In this document: positions 33,038 through 41,876 of the stretch, one piece after another
How the letters are laid out: the number at the start of each line of letters is the position of its first letter
Position numbering within the stretch: the first letter of the stretch is position 1
Assembly: GCA_049273695.1 (NCBI GenBank)
Contig: JBASRE010000050.1
Location: 65,512 to 129,511, forward strand
DNA: 64,000 nt
DNA from: UBA11740 sp049273695
GTDB lineage: Bacteria > Acidobacteriota > Blastocatellia > Pyrinomonadales > Pyrinomonadaceae
Direction: 5' to 3'
Program-made: the position numbers and the translations under genes
Notes under the pieces: model-generated
Database searches by the model: none
Seen by the model: the letters and a program-made list of their open reading frames with translations, nothing else
What the model was told of the DNA's origin: nothing

Positions 33038-34978
33038 ATGAATTCAATTTTGGTGTGCTGCAGCCGCATGGCGGTTTGCGTTGCGTCGTTGTCTGTTCTC
33101 CTGGTGACCTTCGTTGCGTCTGTAAGTGCTCAGGATATTGCTGTCACCAAAACCACCGAGAGTGGCCTAGTGGCGGCGGATACCGATGTGACATACACAG
33201 TCTCTGTTAGTAATAGCACCGGATCGACGGGGTCAACCACGTTAACGGACACAGTGCCGGCCAACATGACTTTTGTTTCGGCAGTCGTTCCGGACGGCTG
33301 GGATTGTGGCATGCTGCCCACCCCAGGTTCAGGTGGCACGATAACGTGCACCTTAGCCGGTAACATGCCGGACGAGAGCGCCTTCTTCTTTACTTTCGTG
33401 TTTCACGTAGTCCCGGGAACTGAGAACGGCACACAAATCACTAACACCGCCAGCATTACCAATGCAGCTGATAACAACTCGTCAAATAACTCATCACCGG
33501 TAACGGTAACGGTAGGCGCACCGCCTCCGCCTCCACCTGTGAGCACCATCGGGCCGAAGGATGTTCTGATTAGCGAATTTCGGCTCTCGGGCCCGAACGG
33601 AAGCAACGACGAGTACGTCGAGCTCTACTGTAATCGCAATACGGATTGCGATCTGAGCGGCGCAAGATTGCGCTTGTTCGTCCCATCCGGTAACCCCGAA
33701 GTGCCCGGTAGTCAGGTTACGGTCACGTTTCCCGGCCAAACTATTATCCCCGCGCGCCATTTTCTGCTTGTGGGAAACGAATCCGGCTATAGCCTCTTTG
33801 AGTATGGATCGATCGACTTCTTACTGAGCACGGATATCGTCGACAACGGGGGCGTCCAATTGATTTCCCTGGGCGAAGAGCCGGTAGTTATTGATTCAGT
33901 GGGATTCATTAGCGCGCCCTACGCTGAAGGCACCGGCTTAGAAAGCGCAATGTCGCGCCCACCGGACCAATACGCGTACGTGCGGAAGCGAACGATGGCA
34001 ACTAACGGCTTGCCGCAGGACACCGACAATAATGCGGACGATTTCGTGCTCGTATCCGTAACGGGTGCTTCCCATGCAGGGATTACGGCTCCGCCCGTAC
34101 TGGGCGCTCCGGGTCCTAAGGGGCTAACAAGCCCGCGTAGCTACAACAACGTGCAGATGCCCGCTTCGTTGGTGGATCAGACGAAGAGCAAGGACGCCGA
34201 TCCTAATAGCGTCCGAGTTGGCGAAGGCGACTCCGGTACACTGTCCATCCGGCGTAGCTTATTCAATAACACTGGTAACAATCTGGATTACCTTTCGTTT
34301 CGCGTGATCGAGATTCCCACGCTCAATTCACCGGCCACTCTCCAAACTCCGCAGGCTGAACTCCGGCTGATCTCTTCGGAGGACACAACCGCTATCGTGC
34401 CGAGTCGGCAAATCACTCCGATCTTGATTTTCGGCACGCATCTCGAATACGACGACACCCTGGAACCGATACAACCTGAAGGCGGCGGCCTCAATAGTAC
34501 GGTTTCTATCTTTAATGAGGGTTCCATCGAGGAAAATGAAGTAGTGGATGTGCAGTTCCTGTTGGAGGTTAGGAAGGCCGGATCCTATCGATTCTTTGTC
34601 TACGTTGAGGCGGGTTTTCCTCGTGGTATCGAAATAGGTGCGTCTGCCCCGAACGCACCGCGCATTCGAGCTACGCGGACCACGCCGCGCGAGTTTGCCG
34701 AAATGACGCACGGGCCGCTCGCTGTCCGCAAAGCAAAGGTGCCAACGCCGGTCATAACACCAGTCCGTACACCAGTCAGCACTCCGGCGGCTAACGCCAA
34801 TCTTCAGACCGCGCCGCCGGCCAGGGTGAGTACGACACCTCGTCTCATCATCATCAATCGAGGGATAGCCGAAGACGAGAAGAAGCCGCGAAAAAAGAAA
34901 CGCGTCAGAAGAAAGAATTCCGCGGCCCTGGAAAAGAAAGCTGAAGAGAGATTCGCGGCTGAGAGGCCACAGAACTAA
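33038..34978 (+). CDS. Secreted DUF11 and lamin-tail-domain protein
   Basis: A 646-residue exported protein with a signal peptide (1-31) and a DUF11-type beta domain (about 33-165, IAVTKTTESGLVAADTDVTY). A lamin-tail domain (about 170-290) with VLISEFRLSGPNGSNDEYVELY follows, then further beta domains. A C-terminal Pro/Thr-rich spacer leads to a very basic end (EKKPRKKKRVRRKNSAALEK). ATG 33038 has GGAGG eight bases upstream. Several Cys residues in the lamin-tail part probably form disulfides. Likely surface-exposed. The basic tail may bind lipopolysaccharide or DNA, but no sorting motif is clear. Confidence 0.82.
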   Translation: MNSILVCCSRMAVCVASLSVLLVTFVASVSAQDIAVTKTTESGLVAADTDVTYTVSVSNSTGSTGSTTLTDTVPANMTFVSAVVPDGWDCGMLPTPGSGGTITCTLAGNMPDESAFFFTFVFHVVPGTENGTQITNTASITNAADNNSSNNSSPVTVTVGAPPPPPPVSTIGPKDVLISEFRLSGPNGSNDEYVELYCNRNTDCDLSGARLRLFVPSGNPEVPGSQVTVTFPGQTIIPARHFLLVGNESGYSLFEYGSIDFLLSTDIVDNGGVQLISLGEEPVVIDSVGFISAPYAEGTGLESAMSRPPDQYAYVRKRTMATNGLPQDTDNNADDFVLVSVTGASHAGITAPPVLGAPGPKGLTSPRSYNNVQMPASLVDQTKSKDADPNSVRVGEGDSGTLSIRRSLFNNTGNNLDYLSFRVIEIPTLNSPATLQTPQAELRLISSEDTTAIVPSRQITPILIFGTHLEYDDTLEPIQPEGGGLNSTVSIFNEGSIEENEVVDVQFLLEVRKAGSYRFFVYVEAGFPRGIEIGASAPNAPRIRATRTTPREFAEMTHGPLAVRKAKVPTPVITPVRTPVSTPAANANLQTAPPARVSTTPRLIIINRGIAEDEKKPRKKKRVRRKNSAALEKKAEERFAAERPQN

Positions 34979-34990
34979 ACCGGCGGCGGA

Positions 34991-36307
34991 TTAAACGGGC
35001 AGCCCTTTGCGCGCGATATCCGCCATCACGCCGCAGAACCGATCGAGTTCTTTCAGCGTTGTGTAGAGGTTCGGCGTGATGCGCAGGCCCTGAAACTCTT
35101 CGTGGACAATGGGTGTCGTAAAGATGCGGTGCCTGGCGAATAGGTAACTCCCAATTTTCACTGGATCCAATCCTGCAACCTGCACGTTCGCGATCGCGCA
35201 CATCTGAGCGGGATCGAATGATGTGTTGAAGCGGACTCCTGGAATTCCTTTCAGTTGATCCATCCAATAACGGGAAAGATAGCGCAGGCGCGCTTCCTTT
35301 CGTTTGCCGCCAATGCCGTGGTGAAACAGCATCGCTTCGCCGATCGCCAGACGCGGCGCGGCGGAATGCGTGCCGACCTCTTCAAACTTGCGAATGTCGG
35401 CCTTCTGTTTTTCTTCGGCAGGGAACAGGGGCCAGATCTTCGCGATCTTGTCGCGCTTTACATAGAGCATGCCCGTTCCTTTCGGAGCGTAAAGCCATTT
35501 GTGAAGCGAGGTGCCGAAGTAATCGCAGTTTAGATCTGCCTGCTTGAAATCGAACTGAGCGAACGAATGGGCCCCATCGACAATCGTTTCTATACCGCGC
35601 CTTCGCGCCATTTCGCAGACCGCTTTCACCGGCGTAATTTGCCCGGTGAGGTTGACCTGATGCGAGATCTGAAGCAGACGCGTGCGCGGCGTGATGGCGC
35701 GCTCGAAAGCCGACGTAATTTCTTCGATGTTCTTCGGCGGGATCGGAATTCTGATCACGCTCAGCTTGATACCTTCACGTCTTTCGCGCTGACGAATCGT
35801 CGTCAGCATCCGCGGATAATCCTGCGTCGTAGTCAGGATTTCATCGCCTGATTTCAAATCAAGTCCAAGCAGCAATGTCTCGAGCGATTCCGACGCATTC
35901 CGCGTAATGGCGATCTCTTCTCGGTCACAGCCGAACAATTCAGCCAAACCGGTGCGAATCGTTTCTGATTGCGGCTCAAGGATCTGCCACATCGTATACG
36001 CCGTTGCGTCTTCCTGCTGCCAAATGTATCGAACCAGGGCTTCCGTCACGATCCGCGGACTCGGGCTTACACCGCCGTTGTTGAGATTAATGATGCCGCG
36101 GGTAACTGAAAAGGCATTTTGAATTATCGCCCAGTAATCTTCCTGCATTGCCGCCTGCTGCGGCGTCAGATGCGCGACACTGGTCGTCGCCGCGGTGACA
36201 CTTTTCAGAAGGCTGCCGACCGTCGTGGACGAGAGCGCGGCAAGTCCGACGCCCTTCCCGGCAAGGGAAAGAAAACTGCGGCGGCTGGTTGAGTCTGGAA
36301 CAAACAT
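34991..36307 (-). CDS. Tat-exported class V aminotransferase-like protein
   Basis: A 438-residue PLP enzyme of fold type I, aminotransferase class V (isopenicillin N epimerase-like group). The Tat signal SRRSFLSLAGKGVGLAALSS follows ATG 36307. The PLP lysine is in TSLHKWLYAPKGTGMLYV (near residue 270), preceded by VDGAHSFAQFDF, with the Asp ligand. NNGGVSPSP near 70 is the usual start of the domain. The reaction is unknown: cysteine desulfurase or epimerase activity are possibilities for this group. It lies 19 bp after the VWFA gene on the same strand. Confidence 0.88.
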   Translation of the reverse strand: MFVPDSTSRRSFLSLAGKGVGLAALSSTTVGSLLKSVTAATTSVAHLTPQQAAMQEDYWAIIQNAFSVTRGIINLNNGGVSPSPRIVTEALVRYIWQQEDATAYTMWQILEPQSETIRTGLAELFGCDREEIAITRNASESLETLLLGLDLKSGDEILTTTQDYPRMLTTIRQRERREGIKLSVIRIPIPPKNIEEITSAFERAITPRTRLLQISHQVNLTGQITPVKAVCEMARRRGIETIVDGAHSFAQFDFKQADLNCDYFGTSLHKWLYAPKGTGMLYVKRDKIAKIWPLFPAEEKQKADIRKFEEVGTHSAAPRLAIGEAMLFHHGIGGKRKEARLRYLSRYWMDQLKGIPGVRFNTSFDPAQMCAIANVQVAGLDPVKIGSYLFARHRIFTTPIVHEEFQGLRITPNLYTTLKELDRFCGVMADIARKGLPV

Positions 36308-36326
36308 GTAAATAAAGAACGAACGG

Positions 36327-37274
36327 TTAAGGCGCAACGAGGACGGGCCGGACGATCACTTTTCGTTTTCCGGCATCGTTTTGTCCGACCCACTTCACCT
36401 GGACTCTCCGTTCAAGCCCCGCTGCATCATCGGTGGCATAGCTAACCGTGAACTGGGTGTGCAGCTCGCGCGCCACCTCGCGCGCTGCTTCGGGCAGGCC
36501 CGACGCTGATGCTGGAAAGAACGCGCGACCGCCACTCTGTTCCGACAACCCGTTAAGCAGCGACATCGCCTTCGAACCAGACGACTGCAGGCCCGAAAAC
36601 TTCGTCAATCCGAGCACGAAGATCTGCACATCGCTTTGCCGCGCACGCGCCAGTATCGCCTTCGCGTCTTTAATCTTGCTGGCGCGATCTTCGCCATCCG
36701 TGACCAGCACCAGCACGCTGCGACGCGCCTTCGCATCGCCCGAACGATCCTCTTCCAGGTACGATAGCGCCTTGTCGAGGGCATCGTGAACGGCGGTCTG
36801 TCCACCTTCGACGTAAATGTCGTCGAGGGCGTCGCCAATAGATCCGAGATCAGTCGTCATCGGCTCCTTGATCTGAAAAGTCTCAGTCCCGACAAAGCGC
36901 GCCACGAAGGCCTCGTCACCCGGCTTCATGCCTTCCGCCGCGAGCTTCGCCGAGTCGATCAAGTAATTCAGAATGCGCCGCACGGATCCGGAAGCGTCAA
37001 TCACAAAGCCAACGGTCAGCGGCCGCTCATCCCGGCCGAAATGCGTCAAGGTTCGGGCCGCGCCGTTTTCGGAAACCTGCAAGTCTTCCTTGCGCACATC
37101 ATCGACCGCACGATCCAGGTGGTCAGTAACGATCACATTGAACTTAATCAAGCGTTCCGCGGATGGCGCTGTTGGTGGGGCCTGCGCGAAGACACGGGAA
37201 AGGGATATTAGAAGGATGACGAGTAACGAGACTGGCTGTATCACTCGGTAGAATTGATAGGTTCTCATTCTCAT
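36327..37274 (-). CDS. Secreted VWFA-related protein, second copy
   Basis: This 315-residue paralogue of the 25050-26084 protein has a signal peptide (1-31). A small beta domain (FNVIVTDHLDRAVDDVRKED, LQVSENGAARTLTHF) precedes the VWA domain with the MIDAS motif DASGS (near 93) and VLVTDGEDRASKIKDAK (near 190). It probably forms an operon with the Tat-exported aminotransferase that follows. Conserved in acidobacteria, function unproven. Confidence 0.85.
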   Translation of the reverse strand: MRMRTYQFYRVIQPVSLLVILLISLSRVFAQAPPTAPSAERLIKFNVIVTDHLDRAVDDVRKEDLQVSENGAARTLTHFGRDERPLTVGFVIDASGSVRRILNYLIDSAKLAAEGMKPGDEAFVARFVGTETFQIKEPMTTDLGSIGDALDDIYVEGGQTAVHDALDKALSYLEEDRSGDAKARRSVLVLVTDGEDRASKIKDAKAILARARQSDVQIFVLGLTKFSGLQSSGSKAMSLLNGLSEQSGGRAFFPASASGLPEAAREVARELHTQFTVSYATDDAAGLERRVQVKWVGQNDAGKRKVIVRPVLVAP

Positions 37275-37307
37275 TTTGCGCCGGACTCGTGATGGATGGC
37301 TGCTGCG

Positions 37308-38828
37308 CTATTGCCCCTCTCCGCGCGCGGGGAAGGGGAAGGGGGTGGGGTTAGCGTCGGCACCCACCTCTCCCCCTAACCCCCTCTCCGCTTGCAGAGA
37401 GGGGGAAGGGGCTGCCGCGGTTGCAGGCATTTCAACTTCGTAGCCAGCCTTGATCCACGCGTTGGTTCCGCCCGTCACATTCACCAGGTTAGTAAAACCG
37501 AGCGACTGCATGATGCTGGTTGCCGCGCTTGAACGATAACCGCCCGCGCAGATGACCGCGGTCTTTCGGGATGGATTCAGATGAAGCTTCGGCAGAGTCT
37601 CGCGGAGATTTGCCAGCGGCGCAGTCGCAGCTCTTGGCGCATGACCTGATTCATATTCGCCGCCCCGTCGCACGTCGAGTACCTGAAGATCGCTTTCGTT
37701 CTCGATCATCTCTTTCAATTCCGCGACCGTAATTTGCGGAACGGCCGCGATCTCGAATCCAGCGTCGCGCCATGCCTGGCTCCCTCCGTCGAGATACCCT
37801 TTCACGTTCTCAAGACCGACGCGCGCCAAACGACATTGCGCTTCGTTCGCTTTCTCTTCCGACTCAGCCACGATCACGATGGCCGCATCGAACGAAATCA
37901 AAGTTCCCGCCCACGAAGCGTACTGACCGCCCAGCCCAATGTTCAACGAACCGGGCAGGTGGCCCGATCCAAAATCGGCGGCGGATCGGACGTCGAGAAC
38001 GACCTTTCCCTGCTGTGCATGTTTCAAAACTTCCGCCGGCGATAGTGGCAACAACGGCGGGAGCTCATTCAACGAAGACGCGCCGGTGCGGTTGATCTCA
38101 GCATCCTTCGGGAAATAAGCCGGCGCCTCAGGCAAGTCGGCCGTCATCATGCGCACGAATTCATCCTTTGTCATCGGCTGAAGCGCGTAGTTGAACTTAC
38201 GCTGTTGGCCAATGGTCGAAGACTTTTCATTCGACAAGTTTTTTCCGCACATCGAACCGGCGCCGTGAGCCGGATAAACCTCAACCGCGTCATCCAATTT
38301 CAGAATCTTGTGGTGAAGCGTGTCGTACATCATCGCCGCCATGAGCTGCGGTGTGAATCCCTGGCCGCCGGCGAGATCGGGACGGCCAACGTCGCCGACG
38401 AACAACGTGTCACCGGTCAAAATCTTCTGCGGACCGCGGGCGCCCTCGGCCGCATTCTTCTCCGTATCAGTGACCAGCAAACAGATGCTTTCCGGCGTAT
38501 GCCCGGGAGTTTCAATCACGCGCAGCTTCACGCTTCCGATACTCACCTCGTCGCCTTCTTTCACCGCCCGATGCGGAAACGTGGCGCCGGCTTTCTCACT
38601 GAAAACGATTTCCGCCCCGCTTCGTTCGGCCAACTCGCGATGGCCGCTCACAAAGTCAGCATGCAGGTGTGTTTCGATGACGTACTTAATCTTCAAACCC
38701 TGCGCCGCCGCTTCATCGATGTACTGAACGACATCGCGTTGCGGATCGACGACGGCGGCTTCACCGTCCGAACCGATCAGGTAAGACGCGTGCGCCAGAC
38801 AGCCGAGATAGAATTGCTTGAAATACAT
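37308..38828 (-). CDS. Persulfide dioxygenase-like MBL protein with two rhodanese domains
   Basis: This 506-residue protein has an ETHE1-like metallo-beta-lactamase domain (1-235) with the iron-binding HLHADFVSGH (near 54) and GHTPESICLLV, and two rhodanese domains (about 255-355 and 365-455). The second rhodanese carries the loop AVICAGGYRSSAA with the active Cys; the first has VIVAESEE in its place and is probably inactive. The fusion is common and oxidises glutathione persulfide to sulfite. The last 33 or so residues (from AAPSPSLQ) are encoded by the CCCTCTCC repeat 37314-37412. Confidence 0.9.
   Translation of the reverse strand: MYFKQFYLGCLAHASYLIGSDGEAAVVDPQRDVVQYIDEAAAQGLKIKYVIETHLHADFVSGHRELAERSGAEIVFSEKAGATFPHRAVKEGDEVSIGSVKLRVIETPGHTPESICLLVTDTEKNAAEGARGPQKILTGDTLFVGDVGRPDLAGGQGFTPQLMAAMMYDTLHHKILKLDDAVEVYPAHGAGSMCGKNLSNEKSSTIGQQRKFNYALQPMTKDEFVRMMTADLPEAPAYFPKDAEINRTGASSLNELPPLLPLSPAEVLKHAQQGKVVLDVRSAADFGSGHLPGSLNIGLGGQYASWAGTLISFDAAIVIVAESEEKANEAQCRLARVGLENVKGYLDGGSQAWRDAGFEIAAVPQITVAELKEMIENESDLQVLDVRRGGEYESGHAPRAATAPLANLRETLPKLHLNPSRKTAVICAGGYRSSAATSIMQSLGFTNLVNVTGGTNAWIKAGYEVEMPATAAAPSPSLQAERGLGGEVGADANPTPFPFPARGEGQ
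37314..37412. repeat. CCCTCTCC palindromic repeat read as protein tail
   Basis: CCCCTCTCCGCG-CGCGGGGAAGGGG and CCTCTCCCCCTAACCCCCTCTCC with CAGAGAGGGGGAAGGGG are the same family as 3201-3292. It is coding here for the C-terminus of the persulfide dioxygenase-rhodanese protein. Confidence 0.75.
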
Positions 38829-38847
38829 GATAGGAGCGCAGGCAAGC

Positions 38848-38880
38848 CGGGTCTCCAGCGGGGCAGCCCCGCTGGGGTGC
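38848..38880. repeat. CCAGCGGGG hairpin
   Basis: CTCCAGCGGGG-CAG-CCCCGCTGGGGTG, the same hairpin as at 2531-2560 and 26181-26207, sits 20 bp upstream of the persulfide dioxygenase start. Confidence 0.65.
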
Positions 38881-38961
38881 TCGTCCTGCCTGCAGACTTC
38901 TTACAACCTGAGCGTGATGATTATTCTCAGAATCGCGCAGAGACGCAATGAACGAGGCGGG

Positions 38962-39489
38962 CTAAGGACGGTCAGGAGTGGGAACGAAGTGGACCTGTCG
39001 CAGCCGATTGTTCTTCCATTCGTAGTAATAGAGGCCGGGCGGTCCCCATTCTTCGTATCCGCCGAGGCGCGGCGTCCCAAAAATCTTCAGCAGGCGGCTG
39101 TTGGCGCGAAAGGTGCGCACGTCTTCACCTTCGTCGGGATAACTGCCGGGCCCGACAGACCAGCCGTCGAAGACTTGGGGAAAGTACGCGCGGCCATTGC
39201 GCGCGTCCACGATCGCCGTCGTCGAGCAACCCGTCCCGCAACCCATCACCGCAATGGTGTAGTGACCGGCGAAGTTGATGCCTTCTTCTTGAAGTTGCTC
39301 ACGAATGCGCGTGCGAAACATGCGCGCCATACGGTGACTACGGAGATTCAGCGGCGCGGGCTTACCTGCATAGACGTCCGCCGGATAGGCTTCAAAGCGC
39401 GGGGGCTCCTGCTTCTGCGCCACGAACGTCGCGGTGACACAAACGATGAAAACAATTGTGGCAGTAAGGCGTCTCAGTGTTATGGGCAT
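38962..39489 (-). CDS. Small secreted protein of unknown function
   Basis: A 175-residue protein with a signal peptide (MPITLRRLTATIVFIVCV) and a conserved globular part. Motifs are INFAGHYTIAVMGCGTGCST, DARNGRAYFP, SRLLKIFGTP and a Tyr/Trp-rich end GLYYYEWKNNRLRQV. This pattern occurs in widespread uncharacterised exported proteins. Two Cys residues (GCGTGC) are adjacent and may form a disulfide. ATG 39489. I cannot assign a function. Confidence 0.7.
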   Translation of the reverse strand: MPITLRRLTATIVFIVCVTATFVAQKQEPPRFEAYPADVYAGKPAPLNLRSHRMARMFRTRIREQLQEEGINFAGHYTIAVMGCGTGCSTTAIVDARNGRAYFPQVFDGWSVGPGSYPDEGEDVRTFRANSRLLKIFGTPRLGGYEEWGPPGLYYYEWKNNRLRQVHFVPTPDRP

Positions 39490-39574
39490 CGCTCTTGAGT
39501 ACCTGGCAAACGTCCGGCGGCTCCTTCAGAGTCTGATTCTGCGTGCGACGGATCACGTCGAAACGGACGCTCGG

Positions 39575-41692
39575 CTATTCGTTCGAGTTATATCCCATCG
39601 GCTCTTCTGGTTCCAGAGGAATTTCCATCGTGTGTTGCGCGATGAGCAGAAAGACTCGGATGCGCACGTCGAGCCGGTTTAGCCCGTCGGCCGTGGTCTT
39701 CGCGCGATCGAAATCGAACATCGCCAAAGTCGCCAAGGTGTCAGAAAACTGGTGCGCCATCTGAGCGACGGGATTGTCGTGCGAACTTATCAATTCGCCT
39801 TCACGATAATAGTCGCGATCGAAACCGTTCATCGTCACGGCCGCGGCGCTGAGCTGGTTGAATTGTTCCAGCAGCGGCTCGACGATTTCGAAGGCCTGGT
39901 TAACATCGTACCGGGCAAAGACGCGGGCGAGGACCAACAAACTGTTCATCTGTTCCTGATTCTCGGCTTGCGGCGAAGAAGTGATCATGCTTTTGCCCTG
40001 CGCGAGATACTGCAGCGCCAACTCCTTCTTGACGCGCGGGCTAAGCTGGTCGAGGATCTGCGTCACCAGGGCATCGCGTTCCGTGCCCGAACGAAATTTG
40101 CCTAAGAGTCTTAAAGCCTCTTCGTATCGTCCTTTGTTTGCTGCTGAATTCACTTCCTGTTGCTGAAGATTGTGCAGAGCTGTCTGCCGCTGCGCTGGAT
40201 TAGTGACGTGTTCTGAAAGAATCTGTCGCGCGCGCGCCATATCCCCGGAGGTTGCGACCCTGCTCGCGACTTGCTGGTAGAGGTAATCGCGCATTTGCAC
40301 GGGCGCCTCAGTAACGGACTCCAGAGCAGTCTCTACCGGCGCGGAGTTAATGTTCGCTTGGTATCGCTGCCAATCCGCCAATGGCTGTTCGGTATGACCA
40401 ATCAGCTCGAGGACCTTTTTGTCCACTGATGCGGCGCGATCCGCGGCGTATGTTTTCAACTCATTGGGCATTTGCCTGATCACCACAGCCAAACTGCGCG
40501 CCGCGTCATATTCCTGCGTATAGCTTATGGGGGTGGGTGGTGAATACGACATGACCTCTGAAACCAGCTTGAGAAACAGATCTCGATAGTCCTCATCTGA
40601 AAGTAGTCGGCCGTTTGCACCGTCCCCATTGTTGTTCGTTACTCTCTGATTTGAACGGACCACGTTCATGAGACTCGCCGCCAGGTAGGCAGCGTCGCGC
40701 GTCTTCACCAGATCCTCACGCTGCACCTTCGCGGCCATGTCGTGCGCGAGCCGTCCCGCTAATTCGCGATCCTTCGATGCCAACTGCGTCAGCGTTTCAA
40801 TCAACATCGCTGAAGAACTCCGCTTAAGCAGATCCTGGGCTAAATCAAACGCTCGCTTTGGATCTGCCGCCGCAACTTGATTGACCAGTTGGAACTCGAG
40901 CGGAAGTTCCGGATCCGCCTGACCCTGCGCCACCGCCAGTTCAGGCGGAATCCGCGTGGACTGGAGAAACTTGAGTGCGGCTTCCGGATCGTGTGGCGCT
41001 AAAGCGCGTATCAGTTGTTGCCGGAGCTGCATGGCCATTTGATAACTTTCGTAAGCGGGCTCTTCACGCGTGGTCATTCGCGCGATTAGTTCCCTGACAT
41101 CGTCTGCCGCCTGGCCGAACAGTTTTGCAGCGCGCTTCTGATCCGACTTCCACAATAACTGTGCGGCTTTGATCCTCATCCCGACGCGCGTCTCGGGTAA
41201 TCGCATCTGATCAACGAACGGCATCGTCTCGGTAAGCAGCGCGACGCCCTTTGCTTTCCGCATCCGCTCGTTCTTCCTGCTTTGCAATTCCTGCTCAGTC
41301 GCTTTGCGCAGCTCCTCGATCTTAATTTCGTATTGCCCAGTGGCATCTCCACCGGCGAGTTGAAGGATGTCGACTCGATAGTTACCGGACGAGTCGCCGA
41401 CGAATTGAACGAACTCAACGCCCTCGGTCCCGGTTGGACTGTCAAACTCGCGTAGCAGCGTTCCGTCCGGCAGAAACACTCGCACTACGACGTCAATGTG
41501 GAGTTGCTCAACGGTAAGTTGAACAAACTGGTCCTTCGCGACGGTGACTGTGTAGCTGTGCGTCTGCGTTGCCGATAGAGTCTTCTTGACCGGCACGTCC
41601 GGCTCGAGTGAGCGAAGGCCCGTCTGACCGGCAATCGTTAACGCAATTGACAGCAACGCCGGTAGGGAAAGAACAAGGCTGCGTCGGCGCAT
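39575..41692 (-). CDS. Large secreted protein with PPC-like N-terminus and helical repeats
   Basis: ATG 41692 (AAAGGAG six bases upstream) gives 705 residues. A signal peptide (1-24) is followed by a PPC-like beta domain (about 30-125, with THSYTVTVAKDQFVQLTVEQ and GNYRVDILQL). A long all-helical part follows, with repeats that look like degenerate TPR or HEAT units (for example VETALESVTEAPVQMRDYLY, ATSGDMARARQILSEH). No catalytic domain is visible. In acidobacteria similar N-terminal domains stand in front of CHAT or kinase domains, but none is present here. Confidence 0.7.
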   Translation of the reverse strand: MRRRSLVLSLPALLSIALTIAGQTGLRSLEPDVPVKKTLSATQTHSYTVTVAKDQFVQLTVEQLHIDVVVRVFLPDGTLLREFDSPTGTEGVEFVQFVGDSSGNYRVDILQLAGGDATGQYEIKIEELRKATEQELQSRKNERMRKAKGVALLTETMPFVDQMRLPETRVGMRIKAAQLLWKSDQKRAAKLFGQAADDVRELIARMTTREEPAYESYQMAMQLRQQLIRALAPHDPEAALKFLQSTRIPPELAVAQGQADPELPLEFQLVNQVAAADPKRAFDLAQDLLKRSSSAMLIETLTQLASKDRELAGRLAHDMAAKVQREDLVKTRDAAYLAASLMNVVRSNQRVTNNNGDGANGRLLSDEDYRDLFLKLVSEVMSYSPPTPISYTQEYDAARSLAVVIRQMPNELKTYAADRAASVDKKVLELIGHTEQPLADWQRYQANINSAPVETALESVTEAPVQMRDYLYQQVASRVATSGDMARARQILSEHVTNPAQRQTALHNLQQQEVNSAANKGRYEEALRLLGKFRSGTERDALVTQILDQLSPRVKKELALQYLAQGKSMITSSPQAENQEQMNSLLVLARVFARYDVNQAFEIVEPLLEQFNQLSAAAVTMNGFDRDYYREGELISSHDNPVAQMAHQFSDTLATLAMFDFDRAKTTADGLNRLDVRIRVFLLIAQHTMEIPLEPEEPMGYNSNE

Positions 41693-41876
41693 AGTTAGCT
41701 CCTTTGTGATGTTATGACACCGGATCGGTGCCACTGGTTCCTAAAGGTAGTGTTTAGGGGCGAGGATGCGAATGTGGGTTGCCTCGTTCGCCCGGTGCGC
41801 AGAGACCAGTGTTATGGCCGGGTCTTGCGGTTCCAGTTTAATGCTCACTTAAAAACCCAAGCGGCAAGTTGAGTCT

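Noticed and set aside
34911..34978. Basic C-terminus of the DUF11 protein as a cell-wall sorting signal
   Set aside because: There is no LPxTG-like or PEP-CTERM motif and no final hydrophobic helix, only a Lys/Arg-rich end.
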